From the NCBI GenBank assembly GCA_900548775.1, contig URLM01000002.1, positions 62,001 to 126,000 of the forward strand: 64,000 bases of DNA. The letters are read 5' to 3'. A program made the translations under genes and the position numbers. Source of the stretch: an uncultured Olsenella sp. (GTDB lineage: Bacteria > Actinomycetota > Coriobacteriia > Coriobacteriales > Atopobiaceae). The notes under the pieces are model-generated. The model searched no databases, had not been told where the DNA came from, and saw only the letters and a program-made list of their open reading frames with translations. Shown here piece after piece: positions 51,756 through 62,212 of the stretch (its first letter is position 1; every line of letters starts with the position of its first letter).

Positions 51756-52187
51756 CTAGGCCTCGGCGATGGTGACGCCCATCGAGCGAGCGGTGCCGGC
51801 GACGATCTTCTTGGCGGCCTCGAGGTCGTTGGCGTTGAGGTCCGGCATCTTGATCTCGGCGATCTTGGTGAGCTGCTCCTGGGTGAGCTGGCCGACCTTG
51901 TCGCGCTGGGGAACACCAGAACCGCTCTTGAGCCCAAGCTCCTTCTTGATGAGGTGGGCCGCAGGCGGGGTCTTGGTCACGAAGTCGAAGGAGCGGTCCT
52001 CGTAGACGGTAATCTCGACGGGGATGATGTCGCCGGCCTGATCCTTCGTGGCAGCGTTGAAGGCCTGGCAGAACTGCATGATGTTGACCTGGGCGGCACC
52101 AAGTGCGGGGCCGACGGGAGGCGCGGGGTTGGCTGCGCCAGCGGGAATCTGGAGCTTAATGAAGTGGGTGACCTTCTTCTTGGCCAT
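51756..52187 (-). CDS. rplK: 50S ribosomal protein L11
   Basis: 143 aa, start at 52187 after AGGAGGATTCACC; a longer in-frame start is unsupported. KKVTHFIKLQIPAGAANPAP and the C-terminal rRNA-binding domain are normal. It is the GTPase-centre protein, needed for RelA-type stringent signalling. Confidence 0.97.
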   Translation of the reverse strand: MAKKKVTHFIKLQIPAGAANPAPPVGPALGAAQVNIMQFCQAFNAATKDQAGDIIPVEITVYEDRSFDFVTKTPPAAHLIKKELGLKSGSGVPQRDKVGQLTQEQLTKIAEIKMPDLNANDLEAAKKIVAGTARSMGVTIAEA

Positions 52188-52278
52188 GGTGAATCCTCCT
52201 GGAGAGCGTGTTTGCAATCTATCTTCACGCAGGCACCCGAGAAGCCATCCTCACCGATACGGGACCTGCCAGAAGTTC

Positions 52279-52830
52279 CTAGCTGATGACAGAAATCTGG
52301 TCGAGCGTGAGCTCGACGGGGGTCTCGCGGCCAAAGATCATGAGCATGACCTTGACCTTGCCCGCCTCCGCATTGACCTCCGAGACCTGGCCATCGAAGT
52401 CTGCCAGAGGACCGGAGAGCACGCGAACAGACATCCCGGGCTCGATGTTGGTCGAGGTGCGCTTGGGTGCCGGAGCAGCGGAGCTGGTGCGAACGCCTCC
52501 ACGCCTCATGATCTTGTCGAACTCGTCGCGACGAAGGGGCGTGGGCTTGCCGTCAAGGCCGACAAAGCCGGTGACGCCGGGAGTGTTGCGAACGACAGCC
52601 CAGGTGTTGTCGTCGACCTCCATGCGCACAAGCACATAACCCGGGAAGACCTTGGCCTCCTTGGTCTCGCGCTTCCCGCCATCCTTGACCTCGGTGACCT
52701 CCTCGGTTGGGATCTGGATGTCCACGACCTTGTCGCCGATGCCATAGGTCTCGATGCGGTGCTCGAGATCGGTCTTGACCTTGTTCTCGTACCCCGAGTA
52801 CGTGTGAATGACGTACCAGCGCTTTGCCAT
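52279..52830 (-). CDS. nusG: Transcription termination/antitermination protein NusG
   Basis: 183 aa. The NGN domain (WYVIHTYSGYENKVKTDLE, FPGYVLVRMEVDD) and the C-terminal KOW domain (VRVLSGPLADFDGQVSE) are seen, separated by a Ser/Ala-rich linker. It binds the polymerase clamp and links it to S10. Three nt after secE. Confidence 0.97.
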   Translation of the reverse strand: MAKRWYVIHTYSGYENKVKTDLEHRIETYGIGDKVVDIQIPTEEVTEVKDGGKRETKEAKVFPGYVLVRMEVDDNTWAVVRNTPGVTGFVGLDGKPTPLRRDEFDKIMRRGGVRTSSAAPAPKRTSTNIEPGMSVRVLSGPLADFDGQVSEVNAEAGKVKVMLMIFGRETPVELTLDQISVIS

Positions 52831-52833
52831 GGC

Positions 52834-53232
52834 CTATGCCCCCAAACTCGTGTAGCCAACGAGCAAGGCCACGATACCGGTGTCAACAAGCCAGAGAGCA
52901 ACGCCAAAGACCACGAGGGAGACGATGACCGCAACGGAATAGTTGCGAAGCTCGTCCTTCGACGGCCAGACGACGCGCTTCATCTCGGTACGAACGGCAG
53001 CGAAGTAGCCGCTGATGCGGGAGCCGAGACCCGGCTTCTTGTTGCTCGCCTTGGCAGGCTTGTTCTGCTTCTCGGGCGCCTTCGCGACGGCCGCAGCCTG
53101 CTGCTTGCCCAAGCCCTCCGTCTTCTTGGCAGCGGAGGAGGCGGCAGAGGCAGCCTGGGCGGCCTCACGCTCGGCGCGCTTCTGTGCACGTGCCTTGCGG
53201 GCGCTCCTCTTGTTTCTGTCCTTGTTCGCCAT
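52834..53232 (-). CDS. secE: Protein translocase subunit SecE, with N-terminal extension
   Basis: 132 aa. The last ~60 residues are canonical SecE (EMKRVVWPSKDELRNYS plus one membrane helix). The first ~70 are a Lys/Ala/Gln-rich cytoplasmic extension, common in actinobacteria. Located between tRNA-Trp and nusG, as in many bacteria. Confidence 0.95.
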   Translation of the reverse strand: MANKDRNKRSARKARAQKRAEREAAQAASAASSAAKKTEGLGKQQAAAVAKAPEKQNKPAKASNKKPGLGSRISGYFAAVRTEMKRVVWPSKDELRNYSVAVIVSLVVFGVALWLVDTGIVALLVGYTSLGA

Positions 53233-53305
53233 CCTGACGACTCCTAAAAAGACTGGCCTTACATGGAAACCGGCTAACCCCGAAGGGAAAGCCGGTGGGA
53301 AATTC

Positions 53306-53381
53306 TGGCACGCCAGGAAGGACTCGAACCCTCAACACTCGGTTTTGGAGACCGATGCTCTACCAATTGAACTACTGGCGT
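53306..53381 (-). tRNA. trnW: tRNA-Trp (CCA)
   Basis: Full cloverleaf on the minus strand. The acceptor stem is ACGCCAG/CTGGCGT, anticodon loop TCTCCAAAA gives CCA, T-loop TTCGAGT, with the 3' CCA encoded. It lies between rpmG and secE and is likely processed from the same transcript. Confidence 0.97.
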
Positions 53382-53398
53382 GTGTGGACCCACCTAGT

Positions 53399-53548
53399 TT
53401 AGCGGGTCTCGCGGTGAAGCGTGTGCTTACGGCACCACGGACAATACTTCTTCATCTCAAGTCGATCAGGCGTGTTCGCCTTGTTCTTGGTCGTGGTGTA
53501 GTTGCGGCGCTTGCACTCGGTGCATGCAAGTGTAACAAGTGTACGCAT
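53399..53548 (-). CDS. rpmG: 50S ribosomal protein L33 (zinc form)
   Basis: 49 aa. It starts MRTLVTLACTECKRRNY and has the second zinc pair YCPWC, then the end KHTLHRETR. It is the four-Cys zinc form. SD AGGAGG precedes the ATG. Confidence 0.95.
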   Translation of the reverse strand: MRTLVTLACTECKRRNYTTTKNKANTPDRLEMKKYCPWCRKHTLHRETR

Positions 53549-53607
53549 GAATCCTCCTGAGACACCATGTCACTTCGAGGCCATCCTCGAAGATGGCGCG
53601 GTGGAGA

Positions 53608-53637
53608 ACGATACCATTACAAGCCGTGTTCTGTCAA
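53608..53637 (-). promoter_or_regulatory. Promoter for rpmG-tRNA-Trp-secE-nusG
   Basis: On the minus strand TTGACA, an 18-bp spacer and TATCGT, between the tuf terminator and rpmG. Confidence 0.65.
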
Positions 53638-53770
53638 CTGAACGCCTCTTCTTGGGATTACCTCACATAACATCCATGCGAGAGACACTTGCATGAGGCT
53701 AGTTTGAACGCGGCCAGGATTTGGAGTGCCCTAGCAAACATGGATGCGCTAGTGGCGGCACTCAAGAGAA

Positions 53771-53799
53771 GGGCCCGACACCCTTTCGGATGCCGGGCC
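53771..53799 (-). terminator. Intrinsic terminator after tuf
   Basis: GGCCCGGCATCC pairs (with G-U pairs) with GGGTGTCGGGCC around GAAA, followed by TTCTCTT on the minus strand. Confidence 0.8.
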
Positions 53800-53821
53800 T
53801 ATAGTTCACTTCTGAGAGAAG

Positions 53822-55027
<1,206 letters not shown>

Positions 55028-55124
55028 TGCCAATCCTCCTTTTGGAACGAACCTCTCCGGCCATTCCATGGTACAGAAATACGCCTATTTATGCTCAGCG
55101 GCGCCGAAGCGCCGCAGAAAAGCC

Positions 55125-55201
55125 TGGTACCGGTGACTGGATTCGAACCAGTGACATCGCGGGTATGAGCCGCGTGCTCTAACCAGCTGAGCTACACCGG
55201 C
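55125..55201 (-). tRNA. trnM: tRNA-Met (CAT)
   Basis: Cloverleaf on the minus strand with acceptor GCCGGTG/CACCGGT, anticodon stem CGCGG/CCGCG and loop CTCATAC (CAT), with 3' CCA encoded. A normal first pair (G-U wobble) and no run of three G-C pairs at the anticodon stem suggest the elongator rather than the initiator. Confidence 0.95.
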
Positions 55202-55223
55202 ATGGAGCCGTACGCTTGAAGAA

Positions 55224-55299
55224 TGGAGCCCGCGACCGGATTCGAACCGGTGACCTCTTCGTTACCAACGAAGTGCTCTACCGACTGAGCTACACGGGC
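55224..55299 (-). tRNA. trnT: tRNA-Thr (GGT)
   Basis: Minus strand. Acceptor GCCCGTG/CGCGGGC, anticodon stem CTTCG/CGAAG with loop TTGGTAA (GGT), with 3' CCA encoded. One nt separates it from tRNA-Tyr. Confidence 0.96.
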
Positions 55300-55300
55300 A

Positions 55301-55384
55301 TGGTGGGGATGCTTGGACTCGAACCAAGGAACCCAGAGGGAGCGGATTTACAGTCCGCCGCAGTTGCCGCTGTGCCACATCCCC
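55301..55384 (-). tRNA. trnY: tRNA-Tyr (GTA)
   Basis: Minus strand, 84 nt with the encoded CCA. Acceptor GGGGATG/CATCCCC, anticodon loop CTGTAAA (GTA) and a long variable arm as expected for a class II tRNA. Confidence 0.95.
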
Positions 55385-55432
55385 ATTCCGTTTTCAAGCA
55401 CCACAAGAGGAGAACCCCCTGCAGCGGAGTGA

Positions 55433-55461
55433 ATAATACGACGAGGAAAAAATCCTGTCAA
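55433..55461 (-). promoter_or_regulatory. Strong promoter for tRNA-Tyr-Thr-Met-tuf
   Basis: On the minus strand a consensus -35 TTGACA, a 17-bp spacer and -10 TATTAT, about 40 nt before tRNA-Tyr. It is the best promoter match in the window. Confidence 0.85.
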
Positions 55462-55608
55462 CGCGTACCCCGGTACCGGGCGTATCTACCCCACGAATAC
55501 CGCACAATTCGAGAGAATCAGCAGGTAGAACAAGTGCCAGCTAGCGCTTCATCGGCATATTACTGACTCGGTCACACGCTTTTGCGCCATGTCGTGGCCT
55601 TCGCTCGC

Positions 55609-55646
55609 AAAAAAGATTCGGCCGAAGGCATGAGCCTCCGGCCGGA
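55609..55646 (-). terminator. Intrinsic terminator after tRNA-Thr (TGT)
   Basis: A long stem of GCCTCCGGCCGGA complement with TTCGGCCGAAGGC around a 4-nt loop, followed by TCTTTTTT on the minus strand. Confidence 0.9.
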
Positions 55647-55653
55647 AGGTTCC

Positions 55654-55728
55654 TGGAGCCGGTAGAGGGAGTCGAACCCACAACCCACGGTTTACAAAAC
55701 CGTTGCTCTGCCATTGAGCCATACCGGC
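55654..55728 (-). tRNA. trnT: tRNA-Thr (TGT)
   Basis: Minus strand. Acceptor GCCGGTA/TACCGGC, anticodon stem ACGGT/ACCGT with loop TTTGTAA (TGT), with 3' CCA encoded. It has its own terminator. Confidence 0.96.
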
Positions 55729-55737
55729 GGTGAGGAC

Positions 55738-55766
55738 ATGATAGCGTGTTTGCGCGACTCTGGCAC
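55738..55766 (-). promoter_or_regulatory. Candidate promoter for tRNA-Thr (TGT)
   Basis: On the minus strand GTGCCA, a 17-bp spacer and TATCAT; the start point would lie within about 3 nt of the mature tRNA 5' end. Confidence 0.45.
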
Positions 55767-55790
55767 GCGTGGCATTTTCTATGCGGCAGC

Positions 55791-56378
55791 TTATCTTCGG
55801 CCGCGCAGTCGGTCGAGCTTTGCACGGGTCTCCGGGTCGAGCCTGTCCTCCAGGCTCAGGTGGGTGTGGGACCCCCGTTCGCGAGCCTCCTCCACTCCCG
55901 CGTTCACGATGCTCATGTTCTGCGCGAGAAGCGCGCTCGAGACAGTGGTCACAGGAACGCCGCCTACGGTATAGCGGATGGTGTTGTCCGATGTCACGAG
56001 AAGCACGTCCCTCTCGGCGTGACGCGCCTCCGTGACCAGGCGCTCTATGACCGTGTCGGCAGACTCGCCAGTGCGTGAGAAGACAACCCGCACCCCGGCG
56101 GTGCTCCAGTTCGGACGCTCGCTCGAGAGGTTGCCAGCGGCGTCAAACACCACCACGGGCTCGTAGCTCCCCTGGGCATAGGCAGCCACGTCGGCAACGA
56201 GCGCCTCGCGGGCGCGATCGAACGGGTCGTGGCCATAGGGGTCGCGCGAGAGGTGCGCCACGTCCGCGAGCGCCCCGGCACCCGCGTGCTCGTCGATGAG
56301 CGCAGCATAGCGGGGCGTCCCGTGCACCACATTGTAGCCGTCAACAACCAGGAGTGCGAGACGAGACCGTCTAGGCAT
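55791..56378 (-). CDS. NYN-domain ribonuclease (YacP/Rae1-like)
   Basis: 195 aa. The PIN-like NYN fold shows the acidic residues in LLVVDGYNVVHG, VVVFDAAGN, ESADTVIERL and LLVTSDNTIR. B. subtilis Rae1 (YacP) is a ribosome-associated mRNA endonuclease, encoded next to rlmB and cysS as here. It overlaps the end of rlmB by 8 nt, so the genes are coupled. Confidence 0.88.
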   Translation of the reverse strand: MPRRSRLALLVVDGYNVVHGTPRYAALIDEHAGAGALADVAHLSRDPYGHDPFDRAREALVADVAAYAQGSYEPVVVFDAAGNLSSERPNWSTAGVRVVFSRTGESADTVIERLVTEARHAERDVLLVTSDNTIRYTVGGVPVTTVSSALLAQNMSIVNAGVEEARERGSHTHLSLEDRLDPETRAKLDRLRGRR

Positions 56379-57348
56379 CCGCGCCTGCCCCCTCGCTCAC
56401 GCGGCGGAGCCACTCGTAGCACATGACCGTCGTTGCCTGCGCGACGTTGAGGGATTCGACGCGACCGCGCTGGGGGAGCTTGGCCCCAAAGTCGCAGTGG
56501 TCAAGCACGAGACGAGAGATGCCCTCCCCCTCCGAGCCCATGACCAGCGCGAGCCTGCCGTAGACGGGCGCGTGCCACACGTCCTGGTCGGCGTGCTCGG
56601 TGGCGGCGCAGGCCCAGAAGCCGGCATCCTTGAGCTGATCGATCGCGCGGGCAAGGTTGGGGACCTGGGCTATGGGGAGGTGAAGTACCGCGCCGGCAGA
56701 GGTCTTGTAGGCACCCGGGCCAACGGTAGCAGCACGGGCGTTGGCGACAACCACACCAGCCGCGCCTACTACCTCGGCGGAGCGGACGATTGCGCCAAAG
56801 TTGCCCTCGTCGGTCACGTGGTCGAGCACGACCACAAGCGCGTCCCCCTCCCCCGCCGCAGCGATGACGTCCTCGATGGTCGCGTACGAGAAGGGCTTCG
56901 TCCTCACGACGATGCCCTGGTGGGCACCGTGGCTCGAGAGACGGTCGAGGCGAGAGCGAGGAACAACCTCGCACTCAACGCCGGCGTCGGCAAGCCTGCG
57001 CACGAGAGCGTCGAGCGTCTTGTCGGTGCCCTCGGTAGAACCCGCTCCGTCCTGCACGTAGGCGGTGCGGATGGGAATGCCAGCGTCAAGGGCTTCCGCA
57101 ACGGCGCGCCGCCCCTCGATGAGGTCTGAGCCCAGAGCTGCGGGGCGCTGCTGCTCCTGGCGACCACCCGCGCGCTGCGGGCGGAAACCAGGACGTTGGC
57201 TGCGGCCTCCCTGGCCCTGGCGACCTCCGGTACCACCAGCGCACGAGCCAGAGCGCTGCTCGCGACTACGGCTCTGGCCGCCGCGGCCAGCCCACGAGTT
57301 GCCCTGCCCTTTGCGGGAGGGTCCGCGGCGCGTATCGCCTCGTGCCAT
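56371..57348 (-). CDS. rlmB: 23S rRNA 2'-O-methyltransferase (TrmH/RlmB family)
   Basis: 325 aa, start at 57348 (MARGDTRR) with AGGTGA inside the cysS end. The first ~70 residues are a disordered Arg/Gly/Gln-rich tail. A substrate-binding domain (about 75-150) and the SPOUT knot follow: VVVLDHVTDEGNFGAIVRSA, LVMGSEGEGIS, ESLNVAQA. It is predicted to methylate G2251 of 23S rRNA. Confidence 0.92.
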   Translation of the reverse strand: MARGDTRRGPSRKGQGNSWAGRGGQSRSREQRSGSCAGGTGGRQGQGGRSQRPGFRPQRAGGRQEQQRPAALGSDLIEGRRAVAEALDAGIPIRTAYVQDGAGSTEGTDKTLDALVRRLADAGVECEVVPRSRLDRLSSHGAHQGIVVRTKPFSYATIEDVIAAAGEGDALVVVLDHVTDEGNFGAIVRSAEVVGAAGVVVANARAATVGPGAYKTSAGAVLHLPIAQVPNLARAIDQLKDAGFWACAATEHADQDVWHAPVYGRLALVMGSEGEGISRLVLDHCDFGAKLPQRGRVESLNVAQATTVMCYEWLRRVSEGAGADA

Positions 57349-57357
57349 GCCCATCAC

Positions 57358-58818
<1,461 letters not shown>

Positions 58819-58828
58819 GGCTTGCTCC

Positions 58829-59842
58829 CTAGGGATGTGTGCATGAGTACAGGCATTGTAGCAGCACCCCGGGGAGCAGCTGGGGAGGGAGGCCCCCTAG
58901 GCAGCAACCCCTAACATGCCCGAGCCGTACGCGGCTATAGCGCCCTGGCCCGCGACCGTCGATGCTTCGACGGTGCCCGCACAGCGCCCCACAAGCGCCT
59001 CGGTCCCGTCGAGCACCTCGAAGCCTGCAGTTGCCGGTCCCGCTGTAGTCCCCCACGCCCGTGACGACGGCGAGCGCGGTCCCCACGGCGTCGTTGCCCA
59101 CATAGCTCACCGTGTAGTCGGTGCCCTCGGTGAGGGCCGTGCCATCAAGCTCGACCGTGACTCGCGGAAGCACGGCCTCCCCGGCATATACGGCGTCCTC
59201 CACCGTCACGGTCGCATTCCGGAGCGAGACGGGCGCGGGACTCGAGACCGGGCTCGTCACGTACCAATAGGCGTCCGCGTTGGAGACGCGCACGCTCACG
59301 CACTCGTCGAGCGAGGAGGTGGCACCCGTGAGGGAGTCATGAGCGATAAAGGCGCCGGTCTCCTCGTCATAGCCCACGAGCGTCACGGCATGCGGGTTTC
59401 CGGCGCTCGTGTAGAGGACGACGCCTGCGGGATTCTCGTCAAGGAGCGCGAGAAGCTCCGCCGTCCTCCCCTCCTCGGTCGTGCCCGTTATGTAGCCGTG
59501 CTCAACGGTGTAACTGGCGTTCTGCGTGCTCACCGAGAAGCTGAAGGGCAGGCCTCCTGCGGAGGGAATCGAGGCGGTGGTGATCGAACTCCAATCCTTG
59601 TCGCCGTTGAGAAGCGCCGCCCTGCGGAGCATGTTGGTAGCGGCATAGATGGTGCAGCGTCCGGTGCTTCCGGGCTCGTTCACAAAGACATCGTCGGCCA
59701 GGGTCTCGTCGAGCGTGGCCGCGTGCGCCCTGGATACGCCCAGCGAAAGTGCAAGGGCGAGCGCCGCGAGCAGCGCAGCGGCCATTCGTGCTGCAACGTG
59801 GAAAACAGTTGTGGCAGGAAGCTTGCCTGCGGTGATGGACAT
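58829..59842 (-). CDS. Secreted C39-like protein, frameshifted near its end
   Basis: A signal peptide (residues 1-41, ending SRAHA) is followed by a papain-like C39-type domain with Cys63 (GRCTIYAATN), His151 (NPHAVTLVGYD) and Asp169. After about 205 comes an Ig-like repeat (RVTVELDGTALTEGTDYTVS) seen in secreted proteins of Gram-positive gut bacteria. That repeat breaks after GDYSGTG near 59033. Shifting frame restores AGFEVLDG and ends at 58897 instead of 58829. One base seems inserted, by error or mutation. Likely a surface protease or peptide-binding protein. Confidence 0.65.
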   Translation of the reverse strand: MSITAGKLPATTVFHVAARMAAALLAALALALSLGVSRAHAATLDETLADDVFVNEPGSTGRCTIYAATNMLRRAALLNGDKDWSSITTASIPSAGGLPFSFSVSTQNASYTVEHGYITGTTEEGRTAELLALLDENPAGVVLYTSAGNPHAVTLVGYDEETGAFIAHDSLTGATSSLDECVSVRVSNADAYWYVTSPVSSPAPVSLRNATVTVEDAVYAGEAVLPRVTVELDGTALTEGTDYTVSYVGNDAVGTALAVVTGVGDYSGTGNCRLRGARRDRGACGALCGHRRSIDGRGPGRYSRVRLGHVRGCCLGGLPPQLLPGVLLQCLYSCTHP

Positions 59843-60413
59843 ATGCGATTCCTTCCCGGCCGCGCGGGTTGGGGCAATGTCGTTCTGCCTGAGGCGCAGT
59901 GTTGCCTGAGCCGTAATGTGGCGCGTGGTGCGATGGTGCGGTGATTCAAGTGTGTGGTACATCGTGCGCGGCCTGTCCAGATACGCGCGGGCTGCGGAAT
60001 GGATATCCCGCCGCGCGTATGCGAGACAGGGTAATCCCGCACGGGCTTGGCACATGAAGTTTGCGCAGACTCTTCGGGAGACCTGCACCTCATGCCCATC
60101 AAATGAGTACAGACCAGAATGGTGTCTATGGGAGTTGACGCAACGTGACGGGCATCATGGTATGGCGCGTGCAGCGAGCGGCATCGTTGTTACCGGCCCG
60201 CCACGCAACCCAGAGGGCCATCTGGGCAAACATGCCACACGGCCAACGCGCCGGTAACAAGGCGCGAGCCGAGAGGTTCGTTGTTACCGGGCCGTTGTTA
60301 GCCCGGGGCTGTCAACAGGGGAAACGCATCCGAACTCAAACGCGCCGGTAACAAGGGCGGAATCGAGAGGCCCAGCCATGCGAGAGGCGTTGCCATGCCC
60401 TCCCCGAGGGGAG
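59843..60413. repeat. Gene-free stretch with two 74-bp hairpin elements
   Basis: This 571-nt stretch between ispF and the C39-like gene has no convincing ORF. Two 74-bp elements (60187-60260 and 60281-60354) each start TTGTTACCGG and end CCGGTAACAA. The first contains CTGGGCAAA, also found in the 49-kb copies. Confidence 0.8.
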
Positions 60414-60899
60414 CTATCGGCCGTTATCTTTGTCGAGAAGGACCACGGCCCAGGCGGCAATGCCCTCCTCGCGTCCCACGAAGCCAAGGTGCTCCGTGGT
60501 GGTCGCCTTGACGCCCACCTGTGACGCGTCGACACCCATGGCGTGCGCCATTGTCTGGCGCATCTGCTCGCGGTAGGGCGCAAGCTTTGGGGCCTGTGCG
60601 GCAACGGTGCAATCCGCATCGATAAGCGAGAAACCCCGCTCGCGCGCAAGCCCCATAACGCGCGAGAGAAGGACCATGGAGTCCGCGCCCTCGTAGGCGG
60701 GGTCAGTGTCGGGGAAGAGCTGGCCGATGTCGCCGGCGCGCATGGCGCCAAGGATGGCGTCCATGAGGGCATGGGCAAGCACGTCCGCGTCGGAGTGGCC
60801 AGCGAGGCCGCGCTCGCTGGGGACGGTGACGCCGCCCAGAATGAGCGGACGCCCTTCCGTGAATGCGTGAACGTCAAAGCCATGTCCAATGCGAGTCAT
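60414..60899 (-). CDS. ispF: 2-C-methyl-D-erythritol 2,4-cyclodiphosphate synthase
   Basis: 161 aa, start at 60899 behind GGGGGAGG. Metal ligands are in GHGFDVHAF, and GLAGHSDADVLAHALMDAI follows. It catalyses the MEP-pathway step after IspE. IspD is encoded 0.5 kb away across a repeat array; most genomes keep ispD and ispF adjacent or fused. Confidence 0.96.
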   Translation of the reverse strand: MTRIGHGFDVHAFTEGRPLILGGVTVPSERGLAGHSDADVLAHALMDAILGAMRAGDIGQLFPDTDPAYEGADSMVLLSRVMGLARERGFSLIDADCTVAAQAPKLAPYREQMRQTMAHAMGVDASQVGVKATTTEHLGFVGREEGIAAWAVVLLDKDNGR

Positions 60900-61014
60900 G
60901 CTCGGCCTCCCCCGGTGTTCCCGGTCACGTGTCCGCACTGCAATCCGTTGCTGAGAGAATCATAGGCGTGTTCCTCTCGCCAGGGAAAGCGAGATGGTTC
61001 TCGCGTTGATGCGC

Positions 61015-61440
61015 TTGGGGCGTACGTCCGAGAAGCCCCACGCCGGAGCACGGGTTTCGTACGTCATCGTTGCGGGAACGGGGCCTCTGGCGTCGAAATG
61101 ACGCCGGAGCGAAGGTCTTGTACGCCCATCGCTGCGGTAACGGGCCCTCCGGCGAGAAATCGACGCCGGAGCCGGGGTTTCCGACGGGATTACGTGCGAG
61201 AAGCGCCTTCCGGCGAGGAAATGACGCCGGAAGGCGCGTTGCCGCGGCAATCACGTACGAGAAACGCCCTCCGGCGAGAAATCGACGCCGGAGCTGGGGT
61301 TCCCGACGGGATTACATACGAGATGAGTTCTTCGGCGTCGAAATGACGCCGAAAGGTACGCTCCGGCAGCAATCCTGTATAAGAGGGGCCTTCGAGCGTC
61401 ATCCCTGCGCCGAAGGGCACGTTACCGGCACAGGGATGAC
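61015..61440. repeat. Palindromic repeat array, 61-bp period (copy 2)
   Basis: The gene-free stretch 60900-61447 between ispF and ispD is largely this array. Cores such as CTCCGGCGAGAAATCGACG with a CCGGAG end recur at about 61085, 61146, 61207, 61268 and 61329, a regular 61-bp step, with variant linkers containing ACGTACGAGAA or CGACGGGATTAC. Units vary, with compensating changes in the arms (CTCC/GGAG, CTTCC/GGAAG, TTC/GAA). Confidence 0.85.
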
Positions 61441-61447
61441 GCAGCAG

Positions 61448-62212
61448 TTACATTAGCAACCGCTGCTCAAGCGCAGTGCAAGCTATGGCCAGGTCCTCGG
61501 GCATGGTCACCTTGATGTTGTCACGCGGGGAGTCATAGCAGCGCACCTTGCCACCGTGGCGCTCCACGAGGGAGGCGTCGTCGGTACCCTGGAAGCCCTC
61601 CCACGCGGCGGACTTGTACGCCGAGGTGAGGGCGCGCGTGCGAAAGACCTGTGGGGTCTGTGCAGCCCAATAGAAGGAGCGGTCCGGCGTGGCGATAATC
61701 ACGCCATCCTCGACGAGCTTGAGCGTATCCACCGCGCGTGCGGCACAGATTGCGCCCGCAAGCTTGGGGTCCTCCCGCACGCAGGCTATAACGCCCTCGA
61801 TGACCTCGGTCTCGATGAGGGGACGCGCGGCATCGTGTACCGCCACGAAGTCAAAGCCGCGCGGCATGGCGGCGAGCCCGTGCGCAACGGACTGCTGGCG
61901 CGTCTCGCCAGAGGCCGCCAGGGTAACCGGCGTGAGCAGCGTCACGCGGGAGAGCACGTCGTTGCGCACCGTATCCACACGGTCGGGCGCGCACACCACC
62001 ACGATGTGTCCAACGGAAGGGGCATGGTCGAAGGCGAGAAGCGGCCAGCACATGAGCGGCAGCCCGCAGAGGTCCACGAACTGCTTCCCGCGAGGGTCGC
62101 CGAAGCGCTCCCCCGTGCCACCCGCAACGATGATCGCCACGGTATCGGGCTTCTTGCCCCCCTCGCCCACGCGCGCGGCCGCGACGCAGGGACACGTCTC
62201 GGGGGCGCTCAT
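61448..62212 (-). CDS. ispD: 2-C-methyl-D-erythritol 4-phosphate cytidylyltransferase
   Basis: 254 aa. VAIIVAGGTGERFGDPRGKQF binds CTP; FVAVHDAARPLI and AAQTPQVFR are family blocks. The ATG at 62212 overlaps the disA stop (ATGA), so translation is coupled. A GTG 15 nt upstream is the alternative start. Confidence 0.95.
   Translation of the reverse strand: MSAPETCPCVAAARVGEGGKKPDTVAIIVAGGTGERFGDPRGKQFVDLCGLPLMCWPLLAFDHAPSVGHIVVVCAPDRVDTVRNDVLSRVTLLTPVTLAASGETRQQSVAHGLAAMPRGFDFVAVHDAARPLIETEVIEGVIACVREDPKLAGAICAARAVDTLKLVEDGVIIATPDRSFYWAAQTPQVFRTRALTSAYKSAAWEGFQGTDDASLVERHGGKVRCYDSPRDNIKVTMPEDLAIACTALEQRLLM

Noticed and set aside
61015..61440. CRISPR array
   Set aside because: The 61-bp units vary in both repeat and linker, are themselves palindromic along their length, and have no cas genes nearby. 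It fits a palindromic repeat family better.
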